A program made the translations under genes and the position numbers. The notes under the pieces were generated by a model. That model worked only from the letters and a program-made list of their open reading frames with translations, searched no databases and had not been told where the DNA came from. A stretch of 51,976 nucleotides of DNA. Origin: Acidobacteriota bacterium (lineage in GTDB: Bacteria; Acidobacteriota; Terriglobia; Terriglobales; Acidobacteriaceae). The DNA lies in assembly GCA_021779935.1 (NCBI GenBank), contig JAJXZT010000056.1:1-51976 (forward strand). The letters run 5' to 3'. Positions within the stretch are counted from its first letter, which is position 1; every line of letters begins with the position of its first letter. Below are positions 8,364-15,354 of the stretch, one piece after another.

Positions 8364-8828
8364 ATGGAAGTCATTCTCAAGGAAGATGTGCCCAAGCTGG
8401 GACATCGCGGCGACGTAATAAAGGTGGCCGAAGGTTACGGCCGCAATTTCCTGTTGCCCAAGAAACTCGCCATCGAGGCGACGCCCGCCAACAAGGCCGT
8501 CATCGATCAGATGAAGGCATCCTCCGTCCGCCGCATGGCCAAGGAGCAGAGCGATGCCGAGCTGCTGGCAAAGCAGTTCGACGGCGTCAGCCTGACGTTT
8601 GCCCGCCGTTCCGGCGAGAACGATACGCTCTTCGGTTCGGTCACCAGCGCGGACATCGTGCGCGAACTCGAAGGCCGTGGTTTCAACATCGACCGCCGCA
8701 AGATCGAACTCGAGCTGCCGCTGAAGTCGCTGGGTGAATTCACCGTGCCAATCAAGCTGCATCGCGCCGTGACCACCAGCATCAAGGTCACCGTCGTGAA
8801 GGAAGCCGAAGAAGTCACGGAAGCCTAA
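8364..8828 (+). CDS. rplI: 50S ribosomal protein L9
   Basis: A 154-residue L9 with the N-terminal 23S rRNA-binding domain (MEVILKEDVPKLG, VAEGYGRNFLLPKKLA), a connecting helix and a C-terminal domain containing LFGSVTSADI and the LPLKSLGEF block. The length is standard. It closes the S6-S18-L9 group. A GC-rich hairpin (GCCGCC-CA-GGCGGC, near 8279-8292) lies in the 96-base gap before it, and GAGGGAG provides the ribosome site. Confidence 0.96.
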   Translation: MEVILKEDVPKLGHRGDVIKVAEGYGRNFLLPKKLAIEATPANKAVIDQMKASSVRRMAKEQSDAELLAKQFDGVSLTFARRSGENDTLFGSVTSADIVRELEGRGFNIDRRKIELELPLKSLGEFTVPIKLHRAVTTSIKVTVVKEAEEVTEA

Positions 8829-9332
8829 CCGGGGCGGATTCGCCACCAAGCCGCGAATCCTACCCGCGGCGCAATTTTCTCGCGAGCGGGCCGTTCCCAG
8901 GGGGCGGCCCATTCGCCGTTTCTTTCCCTTACCTCTCCTTCCCGCGTCTCGTTCGTGCCATTCCTGCACGGCGCTCATAGATTGGCATGTGTTAATCGAT
9001 TGATTGCGTGAGACTTGCCGCATATCACCGAAAGTGTGCATTTTGCTGGGATTTTTTGTTCCTGCCAGAACAGTCTTCTATAATGCCCCTGCTAACGGAA
9101 CCCGCCGAACCTCGTCCAAATGATTGCAGGGACAAGCGGTTCAGTCCGGACTGGTCACGTGTCCAGGAGTGAACGCCCTGCGATTCCAAGGTCGGCTCCG
9201 GCCGCGCAAGTTGTCGGCTGTGGGCGCTCAGGGTGCGCGGTGATGCCAGCGCAGACGGTAGCGGTCCCGATTTCGATGGGCACTCGAGCAATGGGTCGAA
9301 GCGGTTCAAAGGACACTTCCCCCTGGGGTCTT
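8829..9332. other. Intergenic region between L9 and the sigma factor
   Basis: About 500 bases without a convincing gene. An inverted repeat GGGCCG/CGGCCC at 8888-8910, followed by a pyrimidine-rich stretch, may terminate the L9 transcript. The promoter at 9056-9084 lies in the middle. The frame of the sigma factor stays open leftwards to 9120, so part of 9120-9332 could be coding if an upstream start (9243, 9276 or 9291) is used. Confidence 0.6.
9056..9084 (+). promoter_or_regulatory. Sigma-70-type promoter of the sigma/anti-sigma operon
   Basis: TTGTTC (9056-9061) and a perfect TATAAT (9079-9084) are separated by 17 bases. Transcription would start near 9091, leaving a leader of about 240 bases if translation begins at 9333. 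It is the best promoter-like sequence ahead of the sigma factor operon and suggests housekeeping expression rather than only autoregulation. Confidence 0.65.
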
Positions 9333-9929
9333 ATGGTTGGGCAAAGCCCGAACCGGATCAACGACGCTGACTTGATTCGCGAGGCGCAACACGGCAATCG
9401 TGCTGCGTTCGAAGAATTGGTTCGTCAGTATGATCAGGCCGTGCTTCGCCTGGCGCTTCACCTGACCGGGTCCGAGCAGGACGCCAAGGATGTCTACCAG
9501 GACGCATTTCTCAAGGCTTATCGAAACCTCGGCAGTTTCCGCTTTGAGTGTTCGTTCTATACCTGGATCTACCGAATCGTGACCAATTTGTGCCTCGACC
9601 ATCTGCGCCGGCGGCAGGTGCGCAAGGAAGATGCGCCCGTCGTCTACGACGAGAACGGCGTGGAGTTCAGCATCCTCGACCAGGTGGCCGATACGCGCGC
9701 CGGGGCCAGTCCGGAACGCGACTTGATGCGCCGCGAACTGGGAGCACGCATCGCGCGCGCCCTGCAGAAATTGACGCCGCGCGAGCGCATGGTCTTTGAG
9801 ATGAAGCATTACCAGGGACTCAAGCTGAGGACCATCGGCGAGGCCCTGAATACGACGGAAGAGACGGCCAAGAACACTCTCTTCCGCGCGACGCAGAAAT
9901 TGCGCGCCGCGCTGGCCGATATGCGATGA
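9333..9929 (+). CDS. ECF-type RNA polymerase sigma factor (RpoE-like)
   Basis: A 198-residue sigma-70 family protein with only regions 2 and 4. Region 2 includes FEELVRQYDQAVLRLALHL, DVYQDAFLKAYRNL and the -10 recognition block FYTWIYRIVTNLCLDHLRR. Region 4 includes LTPRERMVFEMKHYQGL and the helix-turn-helix TIGEALNTTEETAKNTLFRA. It should direct RNA polymerase to a stress regulon. No start has a strong Shine-Dalgarno sequence. The ATG at 9333 is closest to the sigma domain; upstream starts would add up to 70 residues of poor complexity. The next gene is a zinc-finger anti-sigma factor, 55 bases away, so the pair is very probably a regulator and its antagonist. Confidence 0.9.
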   Translation: MVGQSPNRINDADLIREAQHGNRAAFEELVRQYDQAVLRLALHLTGSEQDAKDVYQDAFLKAYRNLGSFRFECSFYTWIYRIVTNLCLDHLRRRQVRKEDAPVVYDENGVEFSILDQVADTRAGASPERDLMRRELGARIARALQKLTPRERMVFEMKHYQGLKLRTIGEALNTTEETAKNTLFRATQKLRAALADMR

Positions 9930-9984
9930 AGCAAGTCCCGGCGGAGAAGACCGGGAAAAGATTTGGGCCGAAAGAAGGCTTGTT

Positions 9985-10911
9985 ATGAACTGCGAATGGG
10001 TACGGCAAAACGTAGCGCTGTATCTCTACGGCGAACTGCCGGACGATCAGCGCCATGAATTCGAGCAGCACGCCAACCGTTGCGGCGCCTGCGCCTCGGA
10101 AGTCGCCGAGATGCGCCGCTTCCACGAGGAAATGAGCGTGCTCCCGGTGGCGGAAGTCTCGCCCAGCCTGCTGGCCGCCGCGCGCATGCAATTGCAGGAA
10201 GCGCTGGAGACGGCGGAGCAGACGCGCGGATGGCGGCGTTTCGTTTTCGATCCCATGAGTTACCTGCGCTCGGCGCGCTTCTCGCCTGCCCTGGCCGCGG
10301 CCCTGCTGATCGTCGGCTTTGCCGGCGGAGTCGGCACCACCTACCAGATTGCCCGCACCGGCATGATCGTCACTCCCGAGCGCCACACCACCGCCGAGGC
10401 ATCCATCGCCGGCGTGCGCAACATCATCCAGGAACCCGGCAGCGACAAGGTAAAGATCCAGTACGACCGCATGTTGCCGGAGACGGTGCAGGGTTCCATC
10501 AACGATCCCAATATCCAGAACCTGCTGATCATGGCCGCGCGCAGCAATTACAACTCGGGCGTGCGCATGGATTCCGTCGACCTGCTGAAGCAGAAGCCCG
10601 ACGATGCCCGGGTTCGCGAGAGCCTGATTTTTTCGCTGCGTTATGACAGCAACCCCGGCGTCCGGTTGAAGGCGCTGGAAGCGCTCGGCGGATACGTGAA
10701 GCAGGACATCCGCGTGCGCAATGCCATGCTGGAAGCGCTGCTCAACGACAACAACCCCGGCGTCCGCGCCGGAGCCCTGCGCGCCCTGGAACAGGTGCGT
10801 GGCGATACCAGTGTCCGCCAGGCTTTGCAGATGCTGGCCAAGGAAGATCCGAACGAGTACATCCGCAACGAATCGCGGCGCGTGCTCGCCTCCATGCCGC
10901 AGATCGACTAA
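9985..10911 (+). CDS. Membrane anti-sigma factor: zf-HC2 domain, TM helix, C-terminal HEAT repeats
   Basis: A 308-residue protein. The N terminus is a zinc anti-sigma domain with His29-x3-Cys33-x2-Cys36 (HANRCGAC) and Cys3 as likely fourth ligand, facing the cytoplasm and expected to hold the upstream sigma factor. A single hydrophobic helix lies at about 98-122 (ALAAALLIVGFAGG). The outer part, about residues 170-305, contains four HEAT-like helical repeats (for example NPGVRLKALEALG and NPGVRAGALRALE). HEAT repeats on the periplasmic side are unusual for this family and look like a protein-binding sensor. It sits between the sigma gene and two exported-protein genes. The domain order is seen; the signalling role is inferred. 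Confidence 0.88.
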   Translation: MNCEWVRQNVALYLYGELPDDQRHEFEQHANRCGACASEVAEMRRFHEEMSVLPVAEVSPSLLAAARMQLQEALETAEQTRGWRRFVFDPMSYLRSARFSPALAAALLIVGFAGGVGTTYQIARTGMIVTPERHTTAEASIAGVRNIIQEPGSDKVKIQYDRMLPETVQGSINDPNIQNLLIMAARSNYNSGVRMDSVDLLKQKPDDARVRESLIFSLRYDSNPGVRLKALEALGGYVKQDIRVRNAMLEALLNDNNPGVRAGALRALEQVRGDTSVRQALQMLAKEDPNEYIRNESRRVLASMPQID

Positions 10912-10946
10912 GGCGGTTGGAAGATAAACAGGCAGTCTGGGAGAAG

Positions 10947-12185
10947 ATGTTGAAGATCACGGTACAACCCGAAGGCGCTCAGTCCGGCTGGAACCCGCGC
11001 GGGGTGGCACGCTCCATGGGGCTGCTTCTGGCCTTCGCCATGGCGATTCCCGCCTGGGCGCAGCAGACGCGAACCTATCGCGAAGGCAACTCCTGGGTGG
11101 AAGAGATTACCGGCACTCTGCCTCCGGCGCCCGTGTTCCGCGTCGACACCGCCATCGGCAACATCTCGGTTGAAACCGGCGGACAGGAAATCCGCTACAC
11201 CGTGCGCATGCGTTCCAGCCGCGACAATGAGCAGGAAGCGCGCCGCGCCCTCTCTGCCTTGCGGGTCAGCGCCCGCCGCGTCGGCCAGTTCTCCACGCTG
11301 GAAGCCGTGTGGACCGATCGCCAGTACGTGCGCCGCTTCAGCGCGGATTTCACACTGCAGGTTCCTCCCGGAGTTGGATTTATACATATCGATACAATGG
11401 GCGGCAGCATCACGGTCAGCGGAGCTTCCGCGCGGCTTGACCTCGGAACCATGGCCGGCAACATCACCGTCGGAACGGCGCAAGGATCGGTCAATGCCCA
11501 CACCCTCGGCGGCATCGTCAACATCGGCAACGCCGAATCCGGCCTGTTGATCAAGAGCGGCGGCGGAGATATCACGGTGGGCAACGCTGGCAAGCGCGTT
11601 GAAATCTACACTCCCGGCGGCAATGTCAACGTCAACAGCATGGGCTCGGGATACATCCAGACCGGCGCGGGCAGTGTGAGGGTCAACCATTCCTCCGGCG
11701 ACATCAACGTCAAGACGGCCGGCGGCTTCGTGAATCTTGGCGACATGCAGGGAAGGGTTGCCATTGAGAACGGCGGCGGCAACATCCGCATCGGCAGTTG
11801 CCGCGGCAACGTTTCCGCCTCCACTACCGGTGGAAATATCGATCTTTGGAAACTCTACCGCGGAGCGCAGGTGCAGACCGGCACCGGCTCCATCACCATT
11901 GAATTTCTCGGCGGGCGCGGCTCGTTTGGCGAGTCCTACGTCCGCACCGCCGCCGGCGACGTGGTTGTCTATCTCAACGGCGCCACTCCCGTCACCGTCC
12001 ACGCCGTAAGTGAAATGGCGTCCGGACACGGCATTAAATCGGATTTCCCGCAACTCCGCATTTCAACGCAGGGCGGGGATTTTGGGCCCAAGACAGTCTA
12101 TGCAGACGGTACTTTGAACGGCGGCGGACCAGCACTTCAGGTCCGCACCACGATCGGGCAGATTGAATTCCGTCGAGCACGATAG
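10947..12185 (+). CDS. Exported DUF4097 family beta-repeat protein
   Basis: A protein of about 412 residues with an N-terminal signal sequence (GLLLAFAMAIPAWAQ, cleavage after AWA). The rest is a DUF4097-type repeat of short beta strands separated by GG turns, such as AGNITVG, GGDITVG, GGNVNVN, SGDINVK and GGNIRIG, expected to fold into a beta solenoid. No catalytic motif is visible. The ATG at 10947 has GGGAG just upstream; a TTG at 10917 would add 10 residues. It begins right behind the anti-sigma gene and ends 10 bases before the PDZ gene, so all four genes look like one operon. Bacterial DUF4097 genes often sit near envelope-stress regulators; a role in sensing or surface protection is only inference. 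Confidence 0.82.
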   Translation: MLKITVQPEGAQSGWNPRGVARSMGLLLAFAMAIPAWAQQTRTYREGNSWVEEITGTLPPAPVFRVDTAIGNISVETGGQEIRYTVRMRSSRDNEQEARRALSALRVSARRVGQFSTLEAVWTDRQYVRRFSADFTLQVPPGVGFIHIDTMGGSITVSGASARLDLGTMAGNITVGTAQGSVNAHTLGGIVNIGNAESGLLIKSGGGDITVGNAGKRVEIYTPGGNVNVNSMGSGYIQTGAGSVRVNHSSGDINVKTAGGFVNLGDMQGRVAIENGGGNIRIGSCRGNVSASTTGGNIDLWKLYRGAQVQTGTGSITIEFLGGRGSFGESYVRTAAGDVVVYLNGATPVTVHAVSEMASGHGIKSDFPQLRISTQGGDFGPKTVYADGTLNGGGPALQVRTTIGQIEFRRAR

Positions 12186-12195
12186 GAGAACGGTC

Positions 12196-13461
12196 ATGAT
12201 TCGAAGAATTCTAGTTTGCTTGGTTCTGGTGGCCGGTGCGACGGCAGGAACCGCCCTCGCCGCGGACGCGGCTGCCTATCCGCAGCAGGAACCGGGAGCG
12301 AGTTGGGTTGTGATGGGCCCGCAGCACGGCGCCTATCTCGGCGTCTACACCCGCGACGTTACCGCCGCAAGTGTTTCTGCCCTCAAGTTAAAGGAAGACA
12401 CTGGCGTCGAAATCACCATGGTCGACCAGGACGCCCCGGCCGGCAAGGCCGGTCTGCGCGAACACGACGTCATCCTGAGCTACAACGGCGACCGCGTGGA
12501 AGGCGAAGAGGAACTTCGCCGCATGGTCCGCGAAACTCCTCCGGGACGCACCGTGACGCTCGGCATCAGCCGTGATGGCGCACCGCTTACCGTACACGTC
12601 ACTCTCGGTGACCGCGCCGAACTGGCCAAGCTCATGATCAAGAAGGGCATGCGTTTTGAAGAGCCAGCCATGGCAATGCCGCCGATGGCTCCCATGGCCC
12701 CCATGCCCCCGATGGCCCTCGACGTTCCCGGCTTCAACGTCGTGGTCAACAGCTCCGACCGCAGCGGACTGCTGGTTGAAAACCTCACGCCGCAGTTGGC
12801 CGAATACTTCGGTGTCAAGGGTGGCGCCGGCGGAATCCTTGTTCGCTCCGTCCAGCGTGGCAGCCCCGCCGAAACCGCGGGCTTCAAGGCCGGCGACGTT
12901 GTTATCAGCCTCGCCAAGGAAAAGGTCGCGGATATCAACGACTGGATTCGCATCGCCCGTCGCCATTCCGGGGAAGTGCCGGTCAGCGTTGTTCGCGCCA
13001 AGCGCGTACACGTCCTCAAGCTCAAACTCCCGGATCACACCCGCGGAGAAATGATCACTCCCGAAGAGCTGCGCATGGAAATGGAGAAGCTCGGTCCTCA
13101 GTTCCAGATGATCGCCCAGCAGATGCAGGCACAGCGGGCGAATCTGGAGCACGCACGGCTGGAGGCTCTCAACGCCGTGCGCGCCAACGAGGAACAGATT
13201 CACCGTGCCATGGAGCTCGATCAGCAGAAGCTCAGCCAGCAGGTGGACAAGCAGACGGCGGAGAAGATCAAGGCGGAAATGAAGGCGCATAAAGCCGAAC
13301 TCGACCAGGCGCGGCAGGAAGCTCTCAACCAGGTGCGTGCCAACCAGGCTGAAATCCAGCGCGCCATGAAGCTCAACAGCGAAAAGATGCGTCGGGAAAT
13401 GGAAAAGCAGATGAAGGAATTGAATAAAGCTCTGAAAGAGATCCGTTACGACGAGAACTAG
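12196..13461 (+). CDS. Exported protein with two PDZ domains and a duplicated C-terminal coiled coil
   Basis: A 421-residue secreted or periplasmic protein. The signal peptide is MIRRILVCLVLVAGATAG..ALAA. PDZ1 is at about 45-140 (GAYLGVYTRD, DAPAGKAGLREHDVILSYNGDRV). A Met/Pro/Ala linker (MPPMAPMAPMPPMA) follows. PDZ2 is at about 195-275 (GGILVRSVQRGSPAETAGFKAGDVV). The end, about 295-421, is a charged coiled coil built from a duplicated 34-residue unit (EALNAVRANEEQIHRAM and EALNQVRANQAEIQRAM). No trypsin-like protease domain is present, so it is not a DegS/HtrA protease; it may be an adaptor recognising C termini of misfolded proteins. ATAGGAGAA precedes the ATG at 12196. Last gene of the sigma operon, with a terminator 20 bases downstream. 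Confidence 0.88.
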   Translation: MIRRILVCLVLVAGATAGTALAADAAAYPQQEPGASWVVMGPQHGAYLGVYTRDVTAASVSALKLKEDTGVEITMVDQDAPAGKAGLREHDVILSYNGDRVEGEEELRRMVRETPPGRTVTLGISRDGAPLTVHVTLGDRAELAKLMIKKGMRFEEPAMAMPPMAPMAPMPPMALDVPGFNVVVNSSDRSGLLVENLTPQLAEYFGVKGGAGGILVRSVQRGSPAETAGFKAGDVVISLAKEKVADINDWIRIARRHSGEVPVSVVRAKRVHVLKLKLPDHTRGEMITPEELRMEMEKLGPQFQMIAQQMQAQRANLEHARLEALNAVRANEEQIHRAMELDQQKLSQQVDKQTAEKIKAEMKAHKAELDQARQEALNQVRANQAEIQRAMKLNSEKMRREMEKQMKELNKALKEIRYDEN

Positions 13462-13481
13462 GTAGTACTCTGGATCGACGG

Positions 13482-13506
13482 CGCGGCCACGGGGTCGCGT
13501 CTTTTT
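13482..13506 (+). terminator. Rho-independent terminator of the sigma/PDZ operon
   Basis: Stem CGCGGCC (13482-13488) and GGTCGCG (13493-13499) with one G-T pair and loop ACGG, followed by TCTTTTT. It lies between the convergent PDZ and diguanylate cyclase genes. Confidence 0.7.
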
Positions 13507-13507
13507 A

Positions 13508-14989
13508 TTATTGCTCCGAAACCACGGAGGCTGTCCCCGAGGCGCATTCCACGCGGTTCCGGCCAGACTGCTTCGCCGCGTAGAGAGCGTCGTCCGCAGC
13601 CTGCACCAGCAGGTCGCGCGTGCGGCCATTTGTCGGGAATTCCGACACTCCTATGCTGATCGTGATCGACCGCGGCACTTCCGGGAACTGGTGTGCCTCC
13701 ACCGCGCGTAGCAGCTTGGTAGCCACCGCCGCCGCGCTTGGCAATTGCGTCGCCGGCAGAATGATTGCGAACTCCTCGCCGCCATACCGGCACACCACGT
13801 CCACTTTGCGCAGTTGGCGCATGAACACCGACGACACCTGGCGCAGCACTTCGTCTCCTGACATGTGGCCAAATTCGTCGTTCACGTTCTTGAAGTGGTC
13901 GATGTCGATCATCAACATCGACACCATGCCGCCATAGCGCGATGCGCGCGTGATCTCCTCGATCAGCCTCGACTCGAAATACCGCCGGTTGAAGATGCCC
14001 GTCAATCCATCGAGATAGGCCAGTTGCCGCACGCGGTCGACGAATTGAGTGTTCTGTACGGCCGTCGCCAGGATGTCCGCCACTGACTCCAGTACCTGCA
14101 CGTCATTCGGTGGAAATGCGTTGATCTCGTCGCTGACGCACACCATCATGCCGAGATTCAGCCCGAAGGAAACCAGCGGCAGGCAGACCTCCGATTGCGC
14201 ACCGGCGAAACACGGTGAAGGGCACTCTATTGGACCATACTGCAATTTGCCCCCGGCGGAAGTGGTATACCCGCAGCGTCCCGCACCGGCCAGCAATTCG
14301 TCTTCTTCCAGCTTTCCAGTGAGTGTCCCGTGTTGCGCGCGCAGCACCAGGTTGCCGTCTGCGTCGCGCAGGAACACGGCCACATGCCGCGCCGGGAATG
14401 AGTGGGGAATTTGCTGGCAGAATTCCTGCAACAGCTCGCGCACGTCCTTCTCGACGGTCGTCTGCTTGGCGATTGCGTTCAGCGCCTCCAGTTGCGCCGC
14501 TCGCCGCTGCACCAGCGAATATAACTTTGCGTTCTGGATGCCGATCGAGGCCTGCGCCGCAAACAGCGTCAGCAGATCGATCGTTTCCTCCTCGAAGGAA
14601 TTCGTTTCGTCGATCTGGAAATCCAACACCCCGACGACCTTGTCCTGCGCCATCAGCGGGATCGCCAGTTCGCTCTTTGTCCCCGCCACGCCGGGAATGT
14701 AACGCGCATCCTTCTCCACGTCCGGAACGTAAACCGGACGCTTCAGCCGAGCGGCTGTTCCGGTAATTCCTTGTCCAAAGGGAATGGTATGTCGCGTTCC
14801 GCTGTCGCGCGGTCCAAAGTAAGAACGCACCTTGAGCTCGCGGGTAGCGTCATCCAGCAGCAGGATGGAGCCGTTGCGCAGGCGGAAGTAGTCGCGTGCA
14901 ATCGCCAGGATCTGGTTCAGGACCTCGTCCAGATCGAATGTCGACAGCACCGCGTTACACGCATCGTAAAGTATTGCGATTCGTTGCAT
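13508..14989 (-). CDS. Diguanylate cyclase with two GAF domains
   Basis: A 493-residue cytosolic protein making the second messenger c-di-GMP from two GTP. An N-terminal GAF domain spans about 20-160 (LRNGSILLLDD, PFGQGITGTAARLKRPVYVPDV, LAIPLMAQDKVVGVLDFQ). A second GAF domain lies at about 180-320. The GGDEF domain, about 330-485, has an intact active site GGEEF at 403-407. The inhibitory I-site RKVD lies five residues before GGEEF, so product feedback is expected. DGLTGIFNRRYFE marks the domain start. No EAL domain. The ligand of the GAF domains is unknown. It is convergent with the sigma operon and 45 bases downstream of a small membrane protein gene on the same strand. Confidence 0.94.
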   Translation of the reverse strand: MQRIAILYDACNAVLSTFDLDEVLNQILAIARDYFRLRNGSILLLDDATRELKVRSYFGPRDSGTRHTIPFGQGITGTAARLKRPVYVPDVEKDARYIPGVAGTKSELAIPLMAQDKVVGVLDFQIDETNSFEEETIDLLTLFAAQASIGIQNAKLYSLVQRRAAQLEALNAIAKQTTVEKDVRELLQEFCQQIPHSFPARHVAVFLRDADGNLVLRAQHGTLTGKLEEDELLAGAGRCGYTTSAGGKLQYGPIECPSPCFAGAQSEVCLPLVSFGLNLGMMVCVSDEINAFPPNDVQVLESVADILATAVQNTQFVDRVRQLAYLDGLTGIFNRRYFESRLIEEITRASRYGGMVSMLMIDIDHFKNVNDEFGHMSGDEVLRQVSSVFMRQLRKVDVVCRYGGEEFAIILPATQLPSAAAVATKLLRAVEAHQFPEVPRSITISIGVSEFPTNGRTRDLLVQAADDALYAAKQSGRNRVECASGTASVVSEQ

Positions 14990-15034
14990 GGCGCCTTTTC
15001 ACGAACCCCGCCACCCTGTGGAAAGTAGTCTATC

Positions 15035-15265
15035 TCAAGAGCGCGTTCGTCCTCGATTCTTCCACCATAGGGCCAAGTGAAGCATACCGTAAACCACAAG
15101 GCACATCCATAGATCGATAATGAGTCCGAGGTCGAAGTGAAAAGGCTGGTGCCGCCCTGCCCGCGGCAGCCAGGGCGTCAGAACCAGGAAATACAGCGCG
15201 TTTCCCAGCCCAACGGCAATCAGCGATTTGGAAAGGTTTCTGAGCACTACTATTTCAAAACCCAT
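15035..15265 (-). CDS. Small two-helix membrane protein, unknown function
   Basis: A 76-residue protein starting MGFEIVVLRNLSKS at 15265. Two hydrophobic segments are visible, about 12-31 (SLIAVGLGNALYFLVL) and 48-68 (LGLIIDLWMCLVVYGMLHLAL), followed by a basic end KNRGRTRS. No known domain is recognised. The composition is that of a real membrane protein and unlike the shadow frames around it. It is divergent from recG (89 bases between starts) and upstream of the diguanylate cyclase gene on the same strand. Role unknown. Confidence 0.68.
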   Translation of the reverse strand: MGFEIVVLRNLSKSLIAVGLGNALYFLVLTPWLPRAGRHQPFHFDLGLIIDLWMCLVVYGMLHLALWWKNRGRTRS

Positions 15266-15354
15266 CGTTCTAGAAAAGTTACCCGCAACTTTAGTGAGCG
15301 CCCCCGGCGAGCCGGGGTTGGTGCAATCCTCCGCGTCTTGTACCATCTCTTTCG

